Source of the DNA: Treponema sp.
Lineage (GTDB): Bacteria > Spirochaetota > Spirochaetia > Treponematales > Treponemataceae
Direction of reading: 5' to 3'
NCBI GenBank assembly: GCA_017469785.1
Contig: JAFUFU010000026.1
Coordinates: forward strand, 1 to 64,000
DNA length: 64,000 nt
A program made the translations under genes and the position numbers. Under the pieces are notes generated by a model, which made no database searches, had not been told where the DNA came from, and worked only from the letters and a program-made list of their open reading frames with translations. This document shows positions 33,777-42,047 of this stretch, one piece after another. How positions within the stretch are numbered: the first letter of the stretch is position 1; the number at the start of each line of letters is the position of its first letter.

Positions 33777-33953
33777 GACCGGCTCCCTGCGCGCTCGAAG
33801 CACAGTTTCGAACGAGACTCGCTCGTAACGAAGTGGAGAAACTCACCTCGTAAGTTTCATCACCTTCAGTGACCGGCTCCCTACGCGCTCGAAGCACAGC
33901 TTCGAACGAGACTCGCTCGTAACGAAGTGGAGAAACTCACCTTGTGAGTTTTT
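33777..33953. repeat. Two tandem copies of a 94-base intergenic repeat
   Basis: GACCGGCTCCCTGCGCGCTC at 33777 recurs at 33871 with few changes. Each copy carries AAGCACAG(T/C)TTCGAACGAG, ACTCGCTCGTAACGAAGTGG and AGAAACTCACC in order. Small inverted repeats (TTCGAA; CGAG..CTCG) run through it. It fills the gap between the convergent CobW and lptB genes; no ORF is seen. Confidence 0.75.
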
Positions 33954-33972
33954 ACGGCTTTGCCGTCGCTCG

Positions 33973-34779
33973 CTACATATGAAATCCTTCGCCTAGATAG
34001 ATTTCCCTTGCTTCGGGGCTGTCGATGATTTCTTGGCGGGTTCCTTGGATTAAAATCTGGCCGGTGCTTACTATGATTGCCCGATCGGTGATTTCCAGCG
34101 TATCACGGACATTGTGGTCTGTAATCAAAACGCCGATTCCCCGGTTGGCAAGGAGTTTTATCATTCCCTTGATATCGGCGACGGCAATCGGGTCGATTCC
34201 GGCGAAAGGCTCGTCCAAAAGCAGGAATTTCGGCTCGATTGCAAGGGAGCGGGCAATTTCCGTCCTTCGCCGTTCACCGCCTGAAAGTGTGTAGGCCAGC
34301 TGTTTTCGGATTCGGCCGATTGCAAATTCTTCTATTAATTCTTCCAGCTTTTGTTTTTTTTCGGCTCTGGTCAAATCAGGCCGGGTCTCCAAAATCGACC
34401 AGATATTTTCTTCAACGGTTAGTTTTTTAAATACACTTGGCTCCTGAGGCAGATAGGAAATTCCCAGCTGTGCCCTCTTGAACATCGGGAGCGGTGTGAT
34501 TCGCTTGTTATCGAGAAAAATCTCTCCTGACGTGGGTTTGTAAAATCCTACAATCATGTAGAAACTTGTTGTTTTTCCAGCCCCGTTTGGCCCCAAGAGT
34601 CCGAGAACTTCGCCTGTGTGCATCTGAAAATCTACACCCTGCACGACACGCTTTTTTCCGAACTGTTTGTACAGCGAAGAAACTCGCAGAGTGTGATACG
34701 GTATGTCTGAGCGAGGATTATCCCCGTCGAGACTGCCGTTTGCATCTGCCGTTCTTGCTTCGATTTCTGCATCACTCAT
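33973..34779 (-). CDS. lptB: LPS-export-type ABC ATPase
   Basis: A 268-residue ATPase with Walker A GPNGAGKTT (about 62-70), signature LSGGERRRTEIARSL, Walker B FLLLDEPFAGIDP and switch His in ITDHN. FAGIDPIAV after Walker B and VRDTLEITDRA afterwards are characteristic of LptB. It has a 28-residue N-terminal extension compared with most LptB. It powers extraction of lipid-anchored glycans from the inner membrane. Its ATG overlaps the end of lptA by eight bases, so lptC-lptA-lptB are translationally coupled. The LptF/G permeases are not in the window. Confidence 0.9.
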   Translation of the reverse strand: MSDAEIEARTADANGSLDGDNPRSDIPYHTLRVSSLYKQFGKKRVVQGVDFQMHTGEVLGLLGPNGAGKTTSFYMIVGFYKPTSGEIFLDNKRITPLPMFKRAQLGISYLPQEPSVFKKLTVEENIWSILETRPDLTRAEKKQKLEELIEEFAIGRIRKQLAYTLSGGERRRTEIARSLAIEPKFLLLDEPFAGIDPIAVADIKGMIKLLANRGIGVLITDHNVRDTLEITDRAIIVSTGQILIQGTRQEIIDSPEAREIYLGEGFHM

Positions 34780-35557
34780 TTGAAATCACTCCGTTTGAAT
34801 TTTCAGGTTTGGATTTTTCGTTTTCCCTTTCCATGTCGCTGTTCAAAATATCCGTTATGGTTGGAAGCTCTGGTTTTTCTTCTGATTTTGGTGAATTATC
34901 GGAAGCTTTCTTGTCTTCTGCTGGCTTTTCTTCTTTCTTTGAATCTGTAACGGTGCCTGAAACCCGGCCAGAAAGCGTGATTTCCTGTGATTTGAGATTC
35001 AAAATAATTTCCTGAGCGCGGAATGTATCATCTCCCTGAATGATTTTCGGATTTCCGCTCATTTCCAGCATTTGGGCGTTTTTTCGATAAATTGCAAAAG
35101 CCGCTGTACATGTGTTGTTCTTCTGTTTGAGACTTACCCCGATTTGCATCACGGCAATTTCTTTTGACTGATTGTATTCGATAATTTGCGCATCGGTGGA
35201 AACTTCGTTCTCGATATCGACCATGTGGACAGAGTCCTCGAGACGGGCGATTTTTGTCTGCCTGTCGTACCGAAGCCGTCCGCAGGTGAAATCCATTTTG
35301 GTCTCAATATTCTTGCCTTCGACATTTCCTTCCGCGGTTATGTAACGGAAATCATCTCCGTCCAGTGTGATTGACTCTGCTTTTATTTCCATGCTGGCTG
35401 TTTTTACAAAGGCATTCCCCATCAGTTTTGTTGCGTCCGTTTTACTTCCTGAAACACCGGTCATGGAGTCAGCCTGAAACTTTATTTCCTCTGAGAAAGA
35501 AAAAAATGCACAGAATAAAGCGCAGGCGGTCATGCAGATGAAAAATTTATTCCTCAT
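34772..35557 (-). CDS. lptA: LptA/OstA-like periplasmic transport protein
   Basis: A 261-residue exported protein with a signal peptide (about 1-22), then the LptA beta-jellyroll pattern (IKFQADSMTG, AESITLDGDDFRYITAEGNV, IILNLKSQEITLSGRVSGTV), which forms the periplasmic bridge for lipopolysaccharide-like molecules. The last 60 residues are a charged tail rich in Lys, Glu and Ser, unusual for LptA. It overlaps lptC by 11 bases upstream and lptB by 8 downstream. Confidence 0.82.
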   Translation of the reverse strand: MRNKFFICMTACALFCAFFSFSEEIKFQADSMTGVSGSKTDATKLMGNAFVKTASMEIKAESITLDGDDFRYITAEGNVEGKNIETKMDFTCGRLRYDRQTKIARLEDSVHMVDIENEVSTDAQIIEYNQSKEIAVMQIGVSLKQKNNTCTAAFAIYRKNAQMLEMSGNPKIIQGDDTFRAQEIILNLKSQEITLSGRVSGTVTDSKKEEKPAEDKKASDNSPKSEEKPELPTITDILNSDMERENEKSKPENSNGVISNE

Positions 35558-36101
35558 TCTGTGCCTCTTGCGTGTTTATTGTGCCAGAAACGGCATCTAT
35601 GAATGAGAATGATTTGCTTACTCCGCTTGCGCTGAATCCGTAACCTTTCATTACAACGTCTTTTTTTGTGAGGCGGACTTCTGAACTCATACCGCTTGTG
35701 AGCTGCTCAGTTTTTTTGTTGAAATTCAGCGAGTCTGCTGAAATCTGCATGTCTTGCTTTGGTAGGTTAAGCTGAATGTCTCCGAAAAGAGTGTAGATTT
35801 CTTTTTTTGTGTTGGCTGAAATGAGCTGGCATGAACCGCTTGTGTCTTCCTTGCCTTCTGAATCAAAGGTTTCAAAAGACGCGTTTTTGGCGAACACGGC
35901 ATTATCGCTTTTGTATTGTTCCATCTGCTCCGCTGAAAGGGACACATTCTGCTTGTTTGATTCATATTTTGTGTAGCGCGCGTTCTTAAAACAAAATTCC
36001 GGAATAGAATCCTCTGAATTTTCGCTTTGTAAATAATTGAGAGAGCAGGATGAGGCGAGAACTATGAAGAAAAAAAGTAGGTAAGAATATGATTTTTTCA
36101 T
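35547..36101 (-). CDS. lptC: LptC-like lipoprotein
   Basis: A 184-residue protein with a lipoprotein signal ending at Cys19 (ASSCSLNYL). The body follows the LptC/LptA jellyroll rhythm (NARYTKYESNKQNVSLSAEQ, YTLFGDIQLNLPKQDMQISA, SGMSSEVRLTKKDVVMKGYG). Classical LptC is held by a membrane helix; here the anchor is a lipid. Gene order and overlap with lptA and lptB support the assignment. A -10-like TATAAC lies about seven bases before ATG at 36101, so this gene may also be leaderless, though less clearly. Confidence 0.78.
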   Translation of the reverse strand: MKKSYSYLLFFFIVLASSCSLNYLQSENSEDSIPEFCFKNARYTKYESNKQNVSLSAEQMEQYKSDNAVFAKNASFETFDSEGKEDTSGSCQLISANTKKEIYTLFGDIQLNLPKQDMQISADSLNFNKKTEQLTSGMSSEVRLTKKDVVMKGYGFSASGVSKSFSFIDAVSGTINTQEAQNEE

Positions 36102-36175
36102 TTTTCGTGTTATAATTTTAACACAGATTATTTGTTTATTTCAACGGACACGATTTAAACTAAAAATTAAATTTA

Positions 36176-36204
36176 TTTACAATTTAAAACTAAGGGTGTA
36201 TAAT
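36176..36204 (+). promoter_or_regulatory. Sigma-70 promoter of cheR-cheB, leaderless configuration
   Basis: TTTACA (36176-36181), 17-base spacer, TATAAT (36199-36204), seven bases, ATG at 36212. The only purine-rich candidate (AAGGG, 36192-36196) lies about 15 bases from the ATG, upstream of the predicted transcription start. Confidence 0.7.
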
Positions 36205-36211
36205 ATCCATT

Positions 36212-37027
36212 ATGGCAGATTTATTAACTGATGCAGAATTTGATATGTTCCGAAAGGTCATTTATGACGAAAGCGGAATCACCTTCTCGGCCACAAACCG
36301 TTCAATTCTTGACAGCCGTTTGAAGGAAAAACTACGCGAAAAACAGTTGGATTCAATCGAAGAATATTATCGTCTCGTTATGTCTAACAAAGAAGAGATG
36401 AAAATCATGCTCGATTCTGTTACGACAAATCTTACTCGCTTTTTCAGAAACCAGCCCCATTTTGACGCTCTTGTAAATTATGTTATCCCTCATGTAATCG
36501 AAAACAAGAAAAAGACAGGTGATACTACAATCAAGATTTGGAGCGCCGGATGTTCAACTGGTGAAGAGCCATATACAATTGCTATGATTCTTGCAGATGT
36601 TCTTCCGCCACCCTACAAATTTCAGATTACCGCTTCTGATATTTCCCTGAAGTGTCTTATGACTGGTCAGGCTGGTTTCTATCCAGAGGCGCGAATTACA
36701 GGAATTCCGCAGAAGTATCTGGATCGCTTTTTTACAAAAAATGACCGCGGTTATCAGGTAAAGCCTGAGCTCATGCAAACAATCAAGTTTGACTACCATA
36801 ATCTTCGCAATGATTCTGGTGCGCGTAATTTGGATGTGGTGTTCTGCCGAAACGTTCTCATTTATTTCGATGAGCCAGCGCAAAAGAATGTAATTGATCG
36901 TTTCTGGAATTCAATGGCACCTCATTCGTATTTGTTTATCGGACATTCTGAGAGTTTGTTTGGAATGGATACAAAATTTGAGTTTCTCAAGACAGATTGG
37001 GCTTGTCTTTATCAAAAGCAGGTATAA
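36212..37027 (+). CDS. cheR: Chemotaxis protein methyltransferase
   Basis: A 271-residue SAM-dependent methyltransferase that methylates glutamates of chemoreceptors. It has an N-terminal helical domain (1-80) and a SAM-binding motif IKIWSAGCSTGEEPYT (about 107-122), then FCRNVLIYFDEP and LFIGHSESL, all typical of CheR. It is followed by cheB 68 bases downstream; together they set adaptation of the receptor at 22816-24954 and others. The promoter leaves no room for a 5-prime leader. Confidence 0.95.
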   Translation: MADLLTDAEFDMFRKVIYDESGITFSATNRSILDSRLKEKLREKQLDSIEEYYRLVMSNKEEMKIMLDSVTTNLTRFFRNQPHFDALVNYVIPHVIENKKKTGDTTIKIWSAGCSTGEEPYTIAMILADVLPPPYKFQITASDISLKCLMTGQAGFYPEARITGIPQKYLDRFFTKNDRGYQVKPELMQTIKFDYHNLRNDSGARNLDVVFCRNVLIYFDEPAQKNVIDRFWNSMAPHSYLFIGHSESLFGMDTKFEFLKTDWACLYQKQV

Positions 37028-37095
37028 CATAGCCACTCAGATGTTTAAGTCTGCATCATGGCATGCAGACTGTTTTTTTAAGGGAGGAAAATAAT

Positions 37096-38295
37096 ATGGA
37101 AGATATTTCAGTCGTAATTTGTGATGATTCAGCCCTCATGCGAAATCTCATTTCCAGAGTTATTGAGGGAACCGAAGGTCTGTCTGTTGCCGGTAAAGCA
37201 ATGAACGGACAGTTCCTTGTTGAAAAACTTTCTCTTTATAAACCAGATGTAATCATCCTTGACATTGAAATGCCTGTAATGACAGGCGTTGAATTCCTTC
37301 GCTGGCGCAAGCAGAACAAGGTCGATGTTCCGGTCATAATTCTTTCAAGTATTGCGGAAAAGGGAGCGGCCGTTACTATTGAGTGTCTTGAACTCGGTGC
37401 CGCTGACTTCATTACAAAACCAAATGGCTCTGTCTCGGCGGATATCAGTTCTGTTTCAGATCGTCTTATTGAGCTTATCGCCTCTTATGGTGGTTCTTAT
37501 GCCCGAAGACATGGCAAGCAGGTTCGTTCCAGCGACTTCTTCTCGAATCTTGGTTCTGACCGTCTTGTGGAACGCAAACTCGCCTCAAAGCTCGGTGCAG
37601 ACAAGGCAAAAGAATTCCTTTCTACTACGGCGTCAAAGCCTTCTTTGGCTCCTGTTTCTTCGGCTCCCGCATCAAAGGAGCCGGCTGTCATCGAGCCCTT
37701 GCGCAACCCTGGAAAAATCGAAGTTATTGCCATTGGTATCTCTACAGGCGGTCCGAATGCGCTCCGTGATGTATTCAAGATGATTGACCCTCACTTGAAA
37801 CAGCCTGTTCTTGTTGTTCAGCACATGCCGGCCGGCTTTACAAAAGAATTTGCAAACTCCCTCAATAAAATCTGTGCGCTCAATGTCAAGGAAGCGGAAG
37901 ATAATGAGCCGATAGAGGGAGGTACGATTTATATTGCTCCGGGCAATTATCATATCTATGTTGAGCAGACATCCCTTGGCAAAAAAATGCTCCGTCTTTC
38001 ACAGGAGCCACAGCGAAACGGACATCGTCCGTCTGCCGATGTGCTCTTTGAGTCTGTTGCAAAAGTCTATCAGAATCATGCCCTTGGTGTTATCATGACG
38101 GGTATGGGCAAGGACGGTGCCGTGGAGCTTGCAGAAATGCGAAAGCAAGGGGCATGGACTCTCGGTCAGGACGAGGCGACAGCAATTGTTTATGGCATGC
38201 CGAAAGTTGCCTATGAGCTTGGTGGTGTTCAGAAGCAGGTTCCTCTTGAGAAAATGGCGGATGAAATCTCCAGACTCGCTCGGGAAAACTCATAG
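37096..38295 (+). CDS. cheB: Chemotaxis response regulator protein-glutamate methylesterase
   Basis: A 399-residue two-domain protein: an N-terminal receiver (phospho-acceptor Asp in VIILDIEMPVM, near 55; Lys in FITKPNG) and a C-terminal methylesterase with Ser in GISTGGPNAL, His in VVQHMPAGF and Asp in TGMGKDGA. The linker between them (about 140-210) is longer than usual and rich in Ser, Ala and Pro. The start at ATG 37096 has AAGGGAGGAAA upstream, unlike cheR. It removes methyl or amide groups from receptors. A strong terminator follows. Confidence 0.95.
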   Translation: MEDISVVICDDSALMRNLISRVIEGTEGLSVAGKAMNGQFLVEKLSLYKPDVIILDIEMPVMTGVEFLRWRKQNKVDVPVIILSSIAEKGAAVTIECLELGAADFITKPNGSVSADISSVSDRLIELIASYGGSYARRHGKQVRSSDFFSNLGSDRLVERKLASKLGADKAKEFLSTTASKPSLAPVSSAPASKEPAVIEPLRNPGKIEVIAIGISTGGPNALRDVFKMIDPHLKQPVLVVQHMPAGFTKEFANSLNKICALNVKEAEDNEPIEGGTIYIAPGNYHIYVEQTSLGKKMLRLSQEPQRNGHRPSADVLFESVAKVYQNHALGVIMTGMGKDGAVELAEMRKQGAWTLGQDEATAIVYGMPKVAYELGGVQKQVPLEKMADEISRLARENS

Positions 38296-38333
38296 CAAAA
38301 ATTACATCCATGTAATTTTCTCTTTGCTTTTAC

Positions 38334-38358
38334 CCCCGCTTCATGCGGGGATTTTTTT
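38334..38358 (+). terminator. Terminator after cheB
   Basis: CCCCGC (38334-38339), five-base loop, GCGGGG (38345-38350), then a T-run (38352-38358). Nearly the same in sequence and flank to the one after the second LysM/M23 gene. Confidence 0.85.
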
Positions 38359-38403
38359 ATTATGTGGCATAAGTGTATTTGCAAAAAAAATACAGAATCC
38401 GGA

Positions 38404-38448
38404 TAAAAAAAGAGAACTTCCTGAAACAGAAAGTTCTCTGTGAATTTT
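38404..38448. terminator. Bidirectional hairpin between cheB and rny
   Basis: AGAGAACTT (38411-38419) pairs perfectly with AAGTTCTCT (38431-38439). On the minus strand the stem is followed by seven T (38404-38410), terminating rny; on the plus strand a weaker T-rich stretch follows. Confidence 0.75.
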
Positions 38449-38525
38449 TATTCTGCGCAAGATAGCTGCTGCGGAGAGGCATTAAAAATGTTATGAAAAT
38501 TTAACGCTCCCTGCTTGTGATGGCT

Positions 38526-40058
38526 TTATCGGGCATATTCAACGATTCGTGTTTCTCGAATCATCGTGAGCTTTATGCGTCCCGGATAGCGGATATCCGT
38601 TTCGATTTGCTTTGCGATCTTTTGCGCAAGTTCTTTCACGTCGCCGTCTGGAATCTTCTCGTTGTTGACGAGGATTCGAAGCTCCCGGCCTGCCTGAATT
38701 GCATAAGCCTTTTCAACGCCGGGGAACTTCTCGGCTGTCTCTTCAAGATTTTCGAGACGCTTGACGTAGTTATCAACTGTCTCCCGGCGGGCGCCAGGAC
38801 GGGCGGCTGAAATTGCGTCTGCAATCTGAACGATGACGGCCTCAAGCGTGGTTGCCTCGACGTCATTGTGGTGAGCGGCAATTGCATTGATGACCTTTGG
38901 ATCCTCGCCCATTTTGCGGGCCATTTCTGCGCCGACCTCTGCATGGTTCTGGTCGCTGTCGTTTTCTGCGCCTTTACCGATGTCGTGGAGAAGGGCGGCA
39001 CGTTTGGCGAGCTCTTTGTTTGCGCCAACTTCTGCGGCCAGCAGGGAGGCGATTTCGGCGACTTCTTTTGAGTGGGTAAGAACATTCTGACCGTAGCTCG
39101 TGCGGAAGTAAAGGCGACCGAGAGCGCGGACACCGTCCTGATTCATGTTGTGAATACCCAGATCGAAGAGAACCTTTTCGCCTTCTTCGTAAATCTTCTG
39201 CTGAATTTCGCGAGTGACCTTCTGGACGATTTCCTCGATGCGGGCCGGATGAATGCGCCCGTCCGTAACAAGGCGTTCGAGGGATTGCTTTGCGATTTCC
39301 TTGCGAACCGGGTCAAAACAGCTGATGACGACTGCTTCCGGAGTGTCATCGATGATGATATCAACGCCGGTGAGAGTCTCGAGGGCGCGGATATTTCGGC
39401 CTTCGCGGCCAATGATGCGGCCTTTCATTTCATCGCCCGGCAATGAGACTGTTGTGACTGTCAGATCGCCGGTTGTCTCGGTTGCGATTCGCTGAATGGT
39501 GGAAACAAGGATTTCCTGAGCTTTCTTTTCTGCTGAAAGCTGGGCATCCTGCTCGATTTTGTTAAGAAGCGCCTGTGCGTCGTGACGAGCATCGTTCTCA
39601 AGATTTTTGATGATTAAATCTTTTGCCTCTTGAGCCGAAAGACCAGAAATCCGCTCCAGTTCTGTGCGGTACTGCTCTTCCTGCGCGTGAAGCTGCTCTT
39701 CGCGCTTTTTCATTGCATTGGCACGGTCTTGAAATTCGAGTTCTTTTTTTTCAAATTCTTCGGCCCGTTTGTCAATAAGCTCTTCTTTTTTGCTTACTCG
39801 CGCTTCGTAGCGTTGGACTTCCGCGCGGCGTTCACGATCTTCCCGTTCCTGCTGTTTTCGTTCACGAATGATTTGATCTTTTGCTTCGAGCAAAATTTCT
39901 TTTTTCTGTGCTTCTGCTTCCTTTATTGCATCCTGTCTTAAGCGTTCAGCTTTTTGTTCTGACGCAGATAGTTGAAATCTGGCATAACACCATCGAATAA
40001 TCCATCCAAGAACGATTCCTGCAACCGGGAGAGCGATGAACAAAATCAAATTGTCCAT
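38526..40058 (-). CDS. rny: Ribonuclease Y
   Basis: A 510-residue membrane-anchored endoribonuclease that starts mRNA decay. The order is N-terminal membrane helix (4-24), a long charged coiled coil (about 35-190), a KH RNA-binding domain (about 200-265, GRIIGREGRNIRALE) and an HD domain (LLHDIGKG near 358-365 and AIAAHHNDVE near 395-404). Length is normal for the family. AGGAGA precedes ATG at 40058. It converges with cheB across two terminators. Confidence 0.95.
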   Translation of the reverse strand: MDNLILFIALPVAGIVLGWIIRWCYARFQLSASEQKAERLRQDAIKEAEAQKKEILLEAKDQIIRERKQQEREDRERRAEVQRYEARVSKKEELIDKRAEEFEKKELEFQDRANAMKKREEQLHAQEEQYRTELERISGLSAQEAKDLIIKNLENDARHDAQALLNKIEQDAQLSAEKKAQEILVSTIQRIATETTGDLTVTTVSLPGDEMKGRIIGREGRNIRALETLTGVDIIIDDTPEAVVISCFDPVRKEIAKQSLERLVTDGRIHPARIEEIVQKVTREIQQKIYEEGEKVLFDLGIHNMNQDGVRALGRLYFRTSYGQNVLTHSKEVAEIASLLAAEVGANKELAKRAALLHDIGKGAENDSDQNHAEVGAEMARKMGEDPKVINAIAAHHNDVEATTLEAVIVQIADAISAARPGARRETVDNYVKRLENLEETAEKFPGVEKAYAIQAGRELRILVNNEKIPDGDVKELAQKIAKQIETDIRYPGRIKLTMIRETRIVEYAR

Positions 40059-40139
40059 TTAAAAATCTCCTAGTCTATGAAATCAATTACTTCTATAATA
40101 CAACATCTGTCTAGACATGTCAAATAAAGATTTTCCAGA

Positions 40140-40310
40140 GATTTTAAGAGGGGGACCCTCTTAGGTGAAGGGGGTGTGTGAGCAACGCCTGCAGAGCATA
40201 GCTCTTTGGAGACTCACTAAAAACGCTTCTCAAGCGTTTTTGCCCTGCTAACGCAGTGCCCGTTCCCTAAGTGCGAGCCAGGGGGAAGGCTTTTCCCCTT
40301 ACTTTTGGAG
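40140..40310. repeat. Dispersed intergenic element with hairpin end
   Basis: The 310-base gap between divergent rny and rlmE holds a GC-rich element: GGGGGACCCTCTTAGG, an AAAAACGCTT/AAGCGTTTTT stem (about 40219-40241), then a GGGGAA/TTCCCC-type hairpin with a short loop (about 40283-40298). It resembles the gaps at 7155 and 27590. No gene is present; AT-rich sequence with the rny ribosome site lies at 40059-40135. Confidence 0.5.
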
Positions 40311-40334
40311 TTTTCCGATACTTCACTTTTTCGC

Positions 40335-40362
40335 TAAATTCTGATTTAATTTACTCCGACAA
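40335..40362 (+). promoter_or_regulatory. Possible sigma-28-like promoter of rlmE and the second LysM/M23 gene
   Basis: TAAA (40335-40338), 16 bases, TCCGACAA (40355-40362; six of eight consensus positions), then six bases to ATG at 40369. No sigma-70 -10 box and no ribosome site are visible at these positions. Confidence 0.4.
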
Positions 40363-40368
40363 TTAAGT

Positions 40369-40962
40369 ATGGCAAATTCTTATGAAAAACCTGATTTTTG
40401 GTCTCGAAAGGCGTTTTCTGAGGGCTATCCCGCCCGTTCGGTCTACAAGCTGCAGGAAATCGACCAGAAATTCGGCATGATTAAGAAAAATTACAAAGTT
40501 CTTGATTTGGGCGCGGCTCCCGGAAGCTGGACAACTTTTTTGCTACGGACAATGGAAGGCAGCGGAAAAGTCGTTTCCTGTGATTTGAACCCGCTTTCAA
40601 AAAGCGTAAAGGGCGATAATCTGGTTTTCATTCAGGGAGACCTCCAGCAAAAGGAAATCGTCGATAAAATCAAGGCGGAAGGTCCCTTTGACCTGGTTGT
40701 CTGCGATGCAGCTCCTCTCACTACCGGAAATCGTGTCGTTGATACGGCCCGTTCATCTGGGCTGGTAAAAATGGCTATCTGGTATGCCGAGACGATGCTC
40801 AAAAGCGGAGGTAATTTTGCCGTAAAGATTTTCCAGAATGGAGATCAACAGGCTTTGCTCAAGGCGATGCGTGAAGTTTTCACAAACGCGAAGGGATTCA
40901 AACCGCAGGCATGCCGCTCTGAGTCCTTTGAAACATACTTGATTGGGTTGGGTAAAAAGTAA
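40369..40962 (+). CDS. rlmE: 23S rRNA 2-prime-O-methyltransferase RlmE/FtsJ
   Basis: A 197-residue SAM-dependent methyltransferase for U2552 of 23S rRNA. The SAM motif VLDLGAAPGSWT is at about 44-55. The K-D-K-E tetrad is present: Lys in ARSVYKLQEID, Asp in VVCDAAP, Lys in AVKIFQNG and Glu in SESFETY. Its stop overlaps the start of the next gene by one base (TAATG), linking ribosome maturation and a cell-wall enzyme in one transcript. Confidence 0.93.
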   Translation: MANSYEKPDFWSRKAFSEGYPARSVYKLQEIDQKFGMIKKNYKVLDLGAAPGSWTTFLLRTMEGSGKVVSCDLNPLSKSVKGDNLVFIQGDLQQKEIVDKIKAEGPFDLVVCDAAPLTTGNRVVDTARSSGLVKMAIWYAETMLKSGGNFAVKIFQNGDQQALLKAMREVFTNAKGFKPQACRSESFETYLIGLGKK

Positions 40963-41978
40963 TGAAAAAAGTTTTGTGGACTTTAAAAAATAAATTCCGA
41001 AAGGTTTCATTGAAAAGCGCCTTGCAGTGTTTTTCAATCACGTTTGGCGTATGTGCCTTGGTCCTTACGGGAACTGTTGTTTTTGCGAATCGCGCTGTTT
41101 CTGTAGAAGGTGCAGGTCAGGGCGGCTTTGAAAGCCCGGTCGGTCCTGTCACTGAAGAAATGCTTGACGGAATTGCTGAAGGCAGCTCTGAATCGGAGCC
41201 GGAGACTGAAGTCGCCGAGGCCGTTGTTTTTGATGACAGCTATCACCTGTCATATTTTGCCTACAGAATTCGCCCGGGTGATATGATTGGGAAAATCGCC
41301 GAAAAGTTTGACGTCACTCAGGACAGCATCATTTCTGTGAATAATGTCAGGAATTCCAGAACGATTCGTCCGAATGAATATCTCAAGATTCCGACAATGC
41401 CGGGAATCCTCTATACGACCAAAAAAGACGGTGAGACCATAGAGTCTATCGCTGAAAAATATAAGGTGGATGCGGCAAAATGTTCTGCCGTCAATCATAT
41501 TGAGCTTTCTTCTGGAATAGCTTCTGGTTCTACGATTTTTGTTCCCGACGCGGCCCTTGACTGGGTTACACGCCAGGAAATCAACGGCGACTTGTTCCGA
41601 AAGCCGATTCATGCCCGCTGGTACCGTTCGTCACGATTTGGCTGGCGGCCGAGTCCTTTTACCGGCGTCCGTTCTTATCACTCTGGCGTTGACATGGCTT
41701 GCCCGACCGGCACGAACATTTACGCCGCACTGCCGGGAAAGGTAACTGCGACAGGATATAACTCGACATACGGAAATTACGTGATTGTTGCCCACCATTC
41801 AGGCTACAAGACTCTCTACGGACACATGAGCGCAATAACCTGCGTTTCCGGTCAGTATGTCACCCAGGACACTAGGATTGGTCGTGTCGGAAGCACCGGC
41901 ATGAGCACAGGCCCGCACCTGCACTTTACCGTTTTCAAAAACAACAAGCAGGTCGATCCTGAAAAGCTCTGGAACTAA
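40962..41978 (+). CDS. LysM-M23 peptidoglycan endopeptidase (paralogue 2)
   Basis: A 338-residue envelope protein with a membrane anchor (about 24-44), an acidic spacer (55-90), LysM-like domains at about 101-143 and 151-195, and a LytM/M23 domain with intact zinc ligands: HSGVD near 240 and HLHF near 320. It shares architecture and many residues with the protein at 15754-16929 (FGxRxxPFTGV, GTxIxAAxxG, TGPHLHFTV), so the two are paralogues. The second LysM is less conserved (YTTKKDGETI). It starts at the TAATG overlap with rlmE and ends before a strong terminator. Confidence 0.9.
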   Translation: MKKVLWTLKNKFRKVSLKSALQCFSITFGVCALVLTGTVVFANRAVSVEGAGQGGFESPVGPVTEEMLDGIAEGSSESEPETEVAEAVVFDDSYHLSYFAYRIRPGDMIGKIAEKFDVTQDSIISVNNVRNSRTIRPNEYLKIPTMPGILYTTKKDGETIESIAEKYKVDAAKCSAVNHIELSSGIASGSTIFVPDAALDWVTRQEINGDLFRKPIHARWYRSSRFGWRPSPFTGVRSYHSGVDMACPTGTNIYAALPGKVTATGYNSTYGNYVIVAHHSGYKTLYGHMSAITCVSGQYVTQDTRIGRVGSTGMSTGPHLHFTVFKNNKQVDPEKLWN

Positions 41979-42022
41979 TCGAGTAAAAATCATTTTCTGT
42001 GATTTTTCTTTCTTTGCTCTAA

Positions 42023-42047
42023 CCCCGCCTATGCGCGGGGCTTTTTT
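42023..42047 (+). terminator. Terminator after the second LysM/M23 gene
   Basis: CCCCGC (42023-42028), short loop, GCGGGG (42035-42040), then six T. Its T-run reaches the stop codon of the convergent anti-sigma gene. Confidence 0.85.
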
